DNA of 18,692 nucleotides, taken from positions 1 to 18,692 of the forward strand of contig PLBX01000275.1 in the NCBI GenBank assembly GCA_003135495.1, read 5' to 3'. The position numbers and the translations under genes are program-made. The notes beneath the pieces were generated by a model. The model saw only the letters and a list, made by a program, of their open reading frames with translations, had not been told where the DNA came from and searched no databases. Of the stretch, positions 1 to 6,607 are shown piece after piece; positions within the stretch are counted from its first letter, which is position 1; each line of letters begins with the position of its first letter. The DNA is from Acidobacteriaceae bacterium (GTDB lineage: Bacteria > Acidobacteriota > Terriglobia > Terriglobales > Acidobacteriaceae).

Positions 1-1259
1 CCTACGGTTAGTACGACGGCTGGCGACAGCCACATATCCTGCTTCTCGATGGCGGCGATAAACGGAATCTTGTGCGCCCACCAAACGTAAGCGCTAAACC
101 ACGCGCCCAGCAGCGCCCCTGACGAGTAACCAAACCCGACGCCGGCGGCACGGCGTCGGGTGGGGAAGCGCTCGCAGAGATAAGCAGGTACGACTCCCCA
201 CGCCAGTTTGAGCATGGCCGCCATTACTGTGCCGAGAACCGCCATCCATAAGTTGCGGGCAATCGCGGCGTGATAGAGAACGTAGAAAACCGGAATGCCG
301 AAGACCACCAGAAAGCCGCAATACCACTGCGTCAAAATCTTTCTGCCGGTTCTGTCCGAGAGCCAGCCGTAGAAGTTATAGCCGAGGAACGCCATGAACA
401 ACGCGAAGCCATAAATCAAGCTGTAAGTAGTGGTGTCAAAGCCGCGGCCTTTGAGCGTGAGGATGTTGGGCAGGAATCCGTAGACCGAGTAATCCGTAAG
501 GAAGAGTCCTGTCATAAAGAAGAAGACCTGGAGGAAGTCGAATAGTTGAGGGGGCTTGAACAGGCTCAAGAACGGAGACTTCTCAATTTTGCCACTGGCC
601 TTGGCCTTTTCAAATTCCGGGGATTCGTGAAGATTTCCTCGAATATAAAGCGCGACAAAAACAGGGACGACGCCGCTCATAAAAACAATTCGCCAGCCAT
701 AGGCGAGCATTGTCTCTTTGGTAGTCAGGAAGGAAACCAATGCGAAAACGAGAGAACCCAAAACGTAACCGAGCGGGAATCCCGATTGAATGAAGCCGCC
801 GATAGCTCCGCGGCGTTTTTGCGGAGCGTATTCAATCGCGAAAGTGTGACCTACCGCATACTCTCCACCAAAGAAAACTCCCATCAGCAGACGCAGACAA
901 CAGAACAGAACATAAGACCAGGCGCCGATCTGCGCGTAGGTCGGGAGGAAGCCCCCGAGCAGAGACATCAGGCCCACGCCGCCGATGGTGAAGACGAGCA
1001 GGAACTGGCGACCGATCTTGTCAGCATAGCGTCCGAAAATCGCCGATCCAATTGGGCGAGCGGCCATCGTAATTGAATATGTAAATACGATAACGATGTA
1101 TTGCCAGGCGGCGCTGCCCTTTGGCGAAACGAATACCTTGACTAGAATCGGCGCCATGACCAGAACCAGCGCCATGTCATACGCATCAAGCATGAACCCC
1201 AAAAACTGGGAGAGCATTGCCATTTTTGCATCTTTGGATAAGCCTTGTTGTTCCACCAT
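1..1259 (-). CDS. MFS transporter, metabolite:H+ symporter-like (3' end off window)
   Basis: Minus-strand frame open from an ATG at 1257-1259 to the window edge (419 codons, no stop), so the C-terminus is missing. It encodes a multi-span inner-membrane carrier of the major facilitator superfamily. Near the N-terminus is LDAYDM in the first membrane helix. The cytoplasmic loop signature GRYADKIGRQ lies around residues 76-85, and a second such loop, GWLSDRTGRK, lies in the later half. FFGGEYAVGH followed by APQKRRGAIGGF resembles the sugar-acid/sialate and metabolite:H+ symporter branch, but the substrate cannot be read from sequence. The start is supported by CAGGAGTT just upstream. A CRP-type palindrome lies about 90 bp upstream, suggesting carbon-source control. 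MFS membership is firm; the subfamily is tentative. Confidence 0.88.
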   Translation of the reverse strand, partial: MVEQQGLSKDAKMAMLSQFLGFMLDAYDMALVLVMAPILVKVFVSPKGSAAWQYIVIVFTYSITMAARPIGSAIFGRYADKIGRQFLLVFTIGGVGLMSLLGGFLPTYAQIGAWSYVLFCCLRLLMGVFFGGEYAVGHTFAIEYAPQKRRGAIGGFIQSGFPLGYVLGSLVFALVSFLTTKETMLAYGWRIVFMSGVVPVFVALYIRGNLHESPEFEKAKASGKIEKSPFLSLFKPPQLFDFLQVFFFMTGLFLTDYSVYGFLPNILTLKGRGFDTTTYSLIYGFALFMAFLGYNFYGWLSDRTGRKILTQWYCGFLVVFGIPVFYVLYHAAIARNLWMAVLGTVMAAMLKLAWGVVPAYLCERFPTRRRAAGVGFGYSSGALLGAWFSAYVWWAHKIPFIAAIEKQDMWLSPAVVLTV

Positions 1260-1344
1260 AAGGAACTCCTGAAGAAGTCGGCCGATTGCGCGCTAGGTTT
1301 AGCACCACAGGATGTCGAATTTGGAATAACGAATAACGATCGGC

Positions 1345-1360
1345 TGTGAGTTATATCACA
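1345..1360. promoter_or_regulatory. CRP/FNR-family operator-like palindrome
   Basis: TGTGA-GTTATA-TCACA is a perfect match to both half-sites and the 6-bp spacing of the Escherichia coli CRP consensus. It sits in the divergent gap between the MFS transporter (start 1259) and the ClC antiporter (start 1476), centred about 93 bp upstream of the transporter start codon and 123 bp upstream of the antiporter. That distance suits activation of the transporter if its 5' leader is about 30 nt. No clear -10/-35 pair was identified for either gene. The site is symmetric, so the sequence alone does not show which gene it controls. Confidence 0.5.
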
Positions 1361-1475
1361 CCCGCAGCGGGAGGTGTAGCTGTTTCAGCCTGGGCTTCCG
1401 TTCTGCGGGTTTCAAGACCGGCCGGGTACGATATTCTATTAAAGCGACTTTTCGAGGAGAATTCGACCGGCAACG

Positions 1476-3215
1476 ATGACGACGAATGTAACTGAAACCG
1501 TCGCTACAACAAACCGTGGCGGATGGATGGCGTGGCTGCGCCTTCGCGTGACCGAACTGCGGCAGCGTGAGAGCCAGATATTTCTAGTCTTAGCGCTAGT
1601 GATAGGAGCCCTGACCGGTGCCGTGGTCGTCGCGTTCATTTTACTGACAGAACGAATGGGAATGAGGCTTTACCCGATCGGCGGAGCCCCATCGAGGCGC
1701 TTGCTCTTTCCTGTTGTCGGCTCTCTTGGCATCGGTTATCTGCTGTCTCGTTATTTTCCCAACGCCAGAGGCAGCGGAGTCCCCCAGACGAAAGCCGCTC
1801 TCTTCGCGCGCGACGGGCGCATCACTCTTCGCACTGTCGTGGGAAAGTTTTTCTGCACTTCCGCGACGCTTGCCAGCGGAATCCCTCTCGGGCGCGAAGG
1901 CCCGTCCGTACAAGTGGGTGCCGGCATCGGCTCTGTTCTCGGACGCGCCCTCGGGCTGAGCACCGAGCAGGTTAAGAAACTAATTCCGGTAGGTGCTGCG
2001 GCGGCGATTGCAGCCGCATTTAATACACCGTTGGCGGCCGTCCTCTTTTCGCTGGAGGAGATCATGGGAGACCTGCACGCCCCGGTGATGGGCGCGGTAG
2101 TACTGGCTTCCGCGACCGCATGGATGGTGCTTCGCATCTTCCTCGGCGATCATCCTTTATTCAAGGTTCCGCAATATCAACTCGTCCATCCGGCGGAGTT
2201 TGCCGTTTACGCTGTGCTCGGCGTGGCTGGCGGCTGCGTCTCGGCTCTTTTTACTAAGCTATTGCTCGGTATGCGGGCGCGCTTCCTGCGGTTTCCCCAG
2301 AAGACGGTTTGGTTTCAACCGGTGGCGGGAGGCTTACTGGTCGGCCTCATCGGCTGGTTTGTCCCACAGCTTCTCGGCGTCGGCTACGGGTATGTTGGCG
2401 ACGCACTGAACGGGAGCATGGCATTCAAGATGATGCTGTTGCTGGTCGTCCTGAAACTTATCACTGTTACTACCAGTTATGCCTCGGGCAATGCCGGAGG
2501 CATCTTTGGCCCGGCACTGTTCATTGGCGCAATGTTGGGCGGAGTCGTCGGAACTATCGCCCATCATTTATTTCCCGATTACACCGCCAACCCTGGGGCA
2601 TATGCATTGGTCGGCATGGGTGCGGCGTTTGCCGGCATCGTTCGCGCGCCCATGACTTCGGTGTTGATGATCTTCGAGATGACACAGGATTACGCCGTCA
2701 TCGTGCCGCTAATGATCGCAAATCTCGTGAGCCTTTTTGTCGCCTCACGCTTGCAGGAAGAACCAATCTACGAAGCCTTGGCGGTTCAAGATGGCATCCA
2801 CCTGCCGACTGCCGACTCTCGTCAGCGTGGTCAGCGGCAGATTGCAAAAGTGATGCAGGAGCCGGGCAGTTCCTTTGCGGCCGAAAGCACGGTTCGAGAG
2901 ACTCTCGAACAAATTGGAGCGAGCGAAGTTCGAAGCTGGCTGGTGACGGATCAAAGAGGCGTGATTGGAGTTATTAGCCGTTCGAAGTTGGAACAGGAGT
3001 TACAACAAAACCCCGATAAGAAGCTCATAGATTTGGTCGACCCGTTGGCCTTTCCTCACGTACACACCGATCAGGGTTTGGACATCGCGCTGGAGCGCAT
3101 GGGAACAAATCAAATCGAAATCCTGCCAGTAGTAAATCGAGCCAACGTGCATAAGTTGGAAGGAATTGTCACCCTGCGCGACGTATTGAATTCATACGGC
3201 GTCAGCCGCGCCTGA
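1476..3215 (+). CDS. ClC-family chloride/proton antiporter with two CBS domains
   Basis: 579-residue inner-membrane ClC protein. All classic anion-pathway motifs are present: GSGVP at 99-103, GREGP at 139-143 with the gating glutamate E141, GIFGP at 342-346, and Y432 in EPIYEAL, matching the central tyrosine. E194-E195 in FSLEEIMGD correspond to the internal proton-glutamate position of CLC-ec1, so a Cl-/H+ exchanger is more likely than a channel. From about residue 455 to the end lie two CBS domains, usually adenine-nucleotide-sensing regulatory modules. The start ATG is preceded by GAGGAG at a rather long spacing of about 15 nt. The HtrA-like protease gene follows closely, so co-transcription is possible. 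Likely roles are acid tolerance or anion homeostasis. Confidence 0.93.
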   Translation: MTTNVTETVATTNRGGWMAWLRLRVTELRQRESQIFLVLALVIGALTGAVVVAFILLTERMGMRLYPIGGAPSRRLLFPVVGSLGIGYLLSRYFPNARGSGVPQTKAALFARDGRITLRTVVGKFFCTSATLASGIPLGREGPSVQVGAGIGSVLGRALGLSTEQVKKLIPVGAAAAIAAAFNTPLAAVLFSLEEIMGDLHAPVMGAVVLASATAWMVLRIFLGDHPLFKVPQYQLVHPAEFAVYAVLGVAGGCVSALFTKLLLGMRARFLRFPQKTVWFQPVAGGLLVGLIGWFVPQLLGVGYGYVGDALNGSMAFKMMLLLVVLKLITVTTSYASGNAGGIFGPALFIGAMLGGVVGTIAHHLFPDYTANPGAYALVGMGAAFAGIVRAPMTSVLMIFEMTQDYAVIVPLMIANLVSLFVASRLQEEPIYEALAVQDGIHLPTADSRQRGQRQIAKVMQEPGSSFAAESTVRETLEQIGASEVRSWLVTDQRGVIGVISRSKLEQELQQNPDKKLIDLVDPLAFPHVHTDQGLDIALERMGTNQIEILPVVNRANVHKLEGIVTLRDVLNSYGVSRA

Positions 3216-3272
3216 GCTTTGTTCATCTTTGGTTCGCGGAATCCAACGCGCCTTCAAACTCATCTATGCATC

Positions 3273-4328
3273 ATGCAATTAGATAGTGTTTTTGTTGCTC
3301 CCATGCCTTCGCAGTCTATGGACGGAACTCTGTCCACGGAGACAATGCGAGTCGCGACTGTCGATTCCCCAGACGCTGCTTTGCTTGACTCCTACACGCG
3401 CGCAGTGACGGCGGCGGTGGAGAGAGTCCATCCCTCAGTGGTGAACGTTGAAGTACATCATCGAGACAAAGCCCGCACTCGTTCCGGTGAGCCCCGCGAG
3501 CGTCGTGGTGGCGGATCCGGGTTTGTATTCACTCCCGACGGATTAATCCTGACCAACAGCCATGTGGTGCATGGCGCCACGCGAATCGAGGTAACGATCG
3601 CAGACGGACGCAGGGCTCCGGGACATACGATCGGCGATGATCCGGCGACCGATCTTGCCGTCATTCGAATCGACGCTTCAGGATTGCAAGCGGTCAGCCT
3701 TGGAGATTCGCAGCAATTGCGGCCGGGGCAAGTTGCAATTGCGATCGGCAACCCTTACGGATTTCAGTCCACTGTAACAGCGGGCGTGATTAGCGCGCTG
3801 GGTCGTTCCCTGCGCTCGTCCTCAGGCCGACTAATAGAAGATGTTATTCAAACCGACGCTGCATTGAATCCCGGCAATTCCGGAGGCCCGCTCGTCGATT
3901 CGCGCGGCCAGGTGATCGGCGTTAATACGGCGACGATTCTGCCGGCGCAGGGCATCTGTTTTGCCATCGGAATCAATACCGCGAAATTCGTTGCTGGCCG
4001 TTTACTCCGGGATGGCAGGATCAGGCGCAGTTACATCGGCGTTTCGGCGCAGACGGTTCCCATTCATCGGCGCGTAGTGCGTTTCTATTCTCTCGCCCGG
4101 GAAAGCGGCGTGGTGGTGGTTGGGACGGAAGATCGAAGCCCGGCACGTGCATCTGGATTGCGCGAGGGCGACGTCATTGTGGCACTCGACGGGAAACCTG
4201 TAGCCGGCGTGGACGACCTCCATCGATTGCTCACCGATGCGCAGGTCGGTGCACGCTCTACTCTGACGGTTATTCGGCACACGGAGAAGCTGGAGATGAC
4301 GATCATTCCCCAGGAAGCGGCAGCGTAA
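3273..4328 (+). CDS. HtrA/DegP-like trypsin-fold serine protease with one PDZ domain
   Basis: S1C serine protease. Numbered from the ATG at 3273 (351 aa), the catalytic triad is H97 (LTNSHVVHGA), D127 (DPATDLAVIR) and S203 (NPGNSGGPL). A single PDZ domain spans about residues 265-345 (SGVVVVGTEDRSPARASGLREGD). Members of this family degrade or refold damaged envelope proteins. The reading frame stays open upstream to a TTG at 3219, 3 nt past the ClC stop, which would give 369 aa. No start has a good ribosome-binding site; I chose the first ATG. Unusually, none of the candidate N-termini contains a hydrophobic signal peptide or membrane anchor. The gene follows the ClC gene on the same strand and ends at a hairpin. 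Confidence 0.88.
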   Translation: MQLDSVFVAPMPSQSMDGTLSTETMRVATVDSPDAALLDSYTRAVTAAVERVHPSVVNVEVHHRDKARTRSGEPRERRGGGSGFVFTPDGLILTNSHVVHGATRIEVTIADGRRAPGHTIGDDPATDLAVIRIDASGLQAVSLGDSQQLRPGQVAIAIGNPYGFQSTVTAGVISALGRSLRSSSGRLIEDVIQTDAALNPGNSGGPLVDSRGQVIGVNTATILPAQGICFAIGINTAKFVAGRLLRDGRIRRSYIGVSAQTVPIHRRVVRFYSLARESGVVVVGTEDRSPARASGLREGDVIVALDGKPVAGVDDLHRLLTDAQVGARSTLTVIRHTEKLEMTIIPQEAAA

Positions 4329-4336
4329 TGTGGAGC

Positions 4337-4357
4337 GACGGGCGTCTCGCCCGTCTT
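4337..4357 (+). terminator. Hairpin after the HtrA-like gene
   Basis: Perfect 8-bp GC-rich stem GACGGGCG / CGCCCGTC with a TCT loop, followed by TTAATAA. It begins 8 nt after the protease stop codon. The tail is only weakly T-rich, so termination may be inefficient. It probably separates the ClC-HtrA unit from uppS. Confidence 0.5.
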
Positions 4358-4477
4358 AATAACCCTCGAAAGGTGGCCGGAATTGGGACGATGCGCGCTC
4401 AACAAGTCAGTCATTGCTCCGCCTATCGCATTGCACGAGCAGGATTTCTTTGGTAGCTTCGATTCGGAGAGTTCCAC

Positions 4478-5308
4478 TTGCGACACACGGTTCCGGCTGG
4501 ATTGAACCGCAAAGAATCGGACGTTTACCTGCGGCTTGATCCGGCGCGTATTCCCCAGCATATCGCTATCATCATGGACGGAAACGGGCGATGGGCCCGC
4601 CGGCGGCATATGCCACGCGTGGCTGGCCATCGCGAAGGCGTCGCCTCCGTACGCGACACCGTTGAGACTGCGGCCTGCATCGGAATTCCTGCTTTAACGC
4701 TCTACGCTTTTTCCGAAGAGAACTGGAAACGGCGCCCCAAGACGGAAGTCGATTTCCTCATGCGTCTCCTCTGCCACTTCCTCAAGGCAGAAATCAAAGC
4801 GCTGAAAAAGAATAACGTGCGGTTGAATTTCATTGGACGCCAGCACGAGCTACCAGAATCGGTGCAGCGCGAAATGGAAGAGGCGAGTCTTGCAACATCG
4901 AAAAATACTGGCCTGCTGTTAACGCTGGCGTTGAATTACAGCGCCCGCAGCGAGATTGTTGACGCCTTTCGTTCCCTGGCAGAAGCTGCGTCCCGCAATG
5001 GCGGCCTCGCCCACATGGAGGTCGATGAGCAGTCGATCAGCGATCACCTTTATACCCGCGGTCTGCCAGATCCCGACTTAGTAATAAGGACTAGCGGCGA
5101 GATGCGCCTTAGTAACTTCCTCCTATGGCAACTTGCCTACTCCGAAATCTATGTAACTCAAACTCTGTGGCCGGATTTTCGTGGTGTTCAATTACTCGAA
5201 AGCATCGAGGAATATCAGAAGCGAGATCGCCGTTATGGAGGCTTAGGCCCTGACGGTCACAATCGGCCGCACCCGTCCCACCGCACCCATGCCGAGGCGA
5301 AGCGTTGA
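4478..5308 (+). CDS. uppS: Isoprenyl transferase (undecaprenyl diphosphate synthase)
   Basis: 276-residue cis-prenyltransferase that condenses isopentenyl diphosphate units onto farnesyl diphosphate to make the C55 carrier lipid for peptidoglycan and other envelope glycans. Diagnostic motifs are IIMDGNGRWARRR with catalytic D34, VAGHREG at 48-54, FSEENWKR at 78-85 and RTSGEMRLSNFLLWQ starting at 204. The start is a TTG at 4478, supported by GGAGAG 8 nt upstream; no ATG or GTG fits better. The C-terminal tail after about residue 250 (rich in H, P and R) is longer than usual and of low complexity. The present stop (TGA 5306-5308) appears to have been created by the insertion that follows (see 5293-5475). 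The substrate IPP comes from the MEP genes dxr and ispG in this window. Confidence 0.95.
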   Translation: MRHTVPAGLNRKESDVYLRLDPARIPQHIAIIMDGNGRWARRRHMPRVAGHREGVASVRDTVETAACIGIPALTLYAFSEENWKRRPKTEVDFLMRLLCHFLKAEIKALKKNNVRLNFIGRQHELPESVQREMEEASLATSKNTGLLLTLALNYSARSEIVDAFRSLAEAASRNGGLAHMEVDEQSISDHLYTRGLPDPDLVIRTSGEMRLSNFLLWQLAYSEIYVTQTLWPDFRGVQLLESIEEYQKRDRRYGGLGPDGHNRPHPSHRTHAEAKR

Positions 5309-5324
5309 ATAAGCGGAAAAAAAA

Positions 5325-5378
5325 CTTCGTCATACTGAATCGTTTCGTCACCCTTAATAGCTTTGTCATCCTGAACGG
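5325..5378 (+). repeat. Three imperfect 18-bp tandem units
   Basis: Units at 5325-5342 (CTTCGTCATACTGAATCG), 5343-5360 (TTTCGTCACCCTTAATAG) and 5361-5378 (CTTTGTCATCCTGAACGG) share a common pattern at an exact 18-bp period. The third unit is also the outer part of the left arm of the palindrome at 5362-5438. The first two therefore look like decayed extra copies of the arm end. Confidence 0.6.
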
Positions 5379-5438
5379 AGCGAAGAACCTGCTTCTTCCT
5401 GCGAACAGCAGGTCCTTCGCTTCGCTCAGGATGACAAA
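5362..5438. repeat. REP-like palindromic intergenic element
   Basis: Two 32-nt arms (5362-5393 and 5407-5438) are reverse complements with only 3 mismatches, one of which would be a G-U pair in RNA. The loop is 13 nt. The arm ends read TTTGTCATCCTGA and TCAGGATGACAAA. In RNA this would form a very stable hairpin in the uppS-cdsA transcript, which could act as a processing or stability signal or attenuate cdsA. Similar GTCATCCTGA...TCAGGATGAC palindromes are, to my knowledge, frequent in Acidobacteriota intergenic regions. Confidence 0.8.
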
Positions 5439-5457
5439 TAGTGAACCACGAGAGCGT

Positions 5458-5483
5458 AGTTACGAGGCGAAGCGTAACTTTTT
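5458..5483 (+). terminator. Small hairpin plus T-run directly before cdsA
   Basis: AGTTACG (5458-5464) pairs with CGTAACT (5473-5479) around an 8-nt loop, and the right arm ends in a run of five T residues (5479-5483). The shape resembles a weak intrinsic terminator, yet it lies only a few bases before the cdsA start codon. It may be an accident of the repeat insertion or may reduce read-through. The stem is short, so confidence is low. Confidence 0.25.
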
Positions 5484-5486
5484 GCC

Positions 5487-6383
5487 ATGACCAAGCGCAT
5501 CGCGACCGCTGTCATATTAATTCCCATCGTTCTGCTGCTCGTGCTGAAGGCGCCGATTTACATCCTCACGATCGTGGCCGCCGCCGTAGCCCTACTCGCG
5601 GCCGCCGAGTTCCTGAAACTCATAACCCATTACGCAGTGCAGCCGATGACTGCGGCTACTTATATCTTCACTGCGCTGTTCTTTGTATTCGTAGTCCTTG
5701 CATCCAGCAATCGCACACCCCTGGTGGAGACGACCGCGATGCTTTACGGAATTGCCGTCGCCGCGGCCCTCGCACCCTTTATCTTTCTCACTCTAGCGAT
5801 GCGGCGATCCGACTTAAAGACCGGTTATCCCGCGGCTGCAGCTTCGACGTTCGCCTTCGCTTACATCGCCATTCCCATGGCACTACTCGTCGCCATTCGG
5901 CAGCAGCCGGCGGGAGCCATCTGGACCATCTTTACTTTGCTCGCCGTCTGGGCCGGAGATATCTTCGCCTACTTTGTTGGCAAGTCGATTGGACGCCACC
6001 GCATGTCGCCCGAAATCAGTCCGAAGAAAACTTGGGAAGGCGCGGTAGCATCGATTCTCGCCAGCATGATCATTGGTACGCTCTGGATTCAACACGCGCC
6101 AGGGATCAGTGCCGCGCTCCTGCGAGTAGGATTGATCGAACGCCGTGATGGCATGTTTGGACTGGAGCAGCCGCAACTCTGGCCCGTCATTGTTCTTTCC
6201 GCAGCGGTGAACATCGCGGCGCAGTTGGGCGATCTGGTCGAGTCCCTGATCAAGCGCGGCGCGGGAGTAAAAGATTCCGGAACTATTCTCCCCGGCCACG
6301 GCGGCATGCTCGATCGCATAGATGCCATGCTGTTCGCTGTGCCGATCGTGTGGGCCTATGGCGCGTGGCGGCTTATGCAGTAG
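5487..6383 (+). CDS. cdsA: Phosphatidate cytidylyltransferase (CDP-diglyceride synthase)
   Basis: 298-residue integral membrane enzyme that converts phosphatidic acid and CTP to CDP-diacylglycerol, the precursor of the phospholipids. Several hydrophobic spans cover residues 5-105 and 118-160. The family signature lies near the C-terminus at 254-279, with LIKRGAGVKDSG and PGHGGMLDRID. The conserved SPKKTWEG is at 178-185. No Shine-Dalgarno sequence precedes the ATG at 5487. If the upstream insertion is removed, the start overlaps the uppS stop as ATGA, so translation was probably coupled to uppS originally. Pairing with uppS is standard in bacteria. Confidence 0.95.
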   Translation: MTKRIATAVILIPIVLLLVLKAPIYILTIVAAAVALLAAAEFLKLITHYAVQPMTAATYIFTALFFVFVVLASSNRTPLVETTAMLYGIAVAAALAPFIFLTLAMRRSDLKTGYPAAAASTFAFAYIAIPMALLVAIRQQPAGAIWTIFTLLAVWAGDIFAYFVGKSIGRHRMSPEISPKKTWEGAVASILASMIIGTLWIQHAPGISAALLRVGLIERRDGMFGLEQPQLWPVIVLSAAVNIAAQLGDLVESLIKRGAGVKDSGTILPGHGGMLDRIDAMLFAVPIVWAYGAWRLMQ

Positions 6384-6607
6384 CCTCATGCAGTAATTGT
6401 AAGGCGCTTATACAAGAAAGACCCTACTCTTCGTTCTTGAATCCTCCCGTATTATTGTTGCTCGCGCTGATTTACGATCGCGCGCGATTGCCCATCAGTC
6501 GCGGTTTTCAGCGAAGAACGTCTCGACTCGTCTCCACCGAAATTCACAACCAACCAAGTCTTATTCATGTTCATCCTAAGTTACGTATCGGGGGAGTTGT
6601 CGACTTT

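Larger units (their letters stand above)
5293..5475. mobile_element. Putative small palindromic insertion with 13-bp direct repeats, between uppS and cdsA
   Basis: The 13-mer CGAGGCGAAGCGT occurs at 5293-5305 (last codons of uppS) and again at 5463-5475, just before cdsA. The 157 bp between them contain an imperfect tandem repeat and a large palindrome, with no coding capacity. Deleting one repeat copy plus the middle (170 bp) would make uppS read on through AAC TTT TTG CCA TGA, ending in a 4-bp ATGA overlap with the cdsA start at 5487. This fits a MITE- or REP-like insertion with a target-site duplication into a formerly overlapping gene pair. No clear terminal inverted repeats were seen, and the repeated word is itself similar to common intergenic repeat sequence, so the mechanism is inferred. 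Confidence 0.5.

Noticed and set aside
270..1076. Two plus-strand open frames (270-545 and 546-1076)
   Set aside because: They lie opposite the MFS transporter gene, have Glu/Arg/Asn-rich composition and no recognisable motif; they are shadows of the real minus-strand frame.
2309..2977. 222-codon plus-strand frame inside the ClC gene
   Set aside because: Arg/His/Cys-rich product in the alternative frame of a gene with all ClC motifs; no independent support.
5305..5490. 61-codon frame between uppS and cdsA
   Set aside because: It is a translation of the palindromic repeat; only its last codons, inherited from the original uppS end, have meaning.
5441..6148. 235-codon plus-strand frame overlapping cdsA
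   Set aside because: Out-of-frame reading of cdsA, dominated by His, Arg and Ser; cdsA itself is unambiguous.
6350..6607. Upstream extension of the phosphoesterase frame
   Set aside because: It would overlap cdsA and place 86 non-conserved residues before a perfect lipoprotein signal; the ATG at 6608 has a ribosome site.
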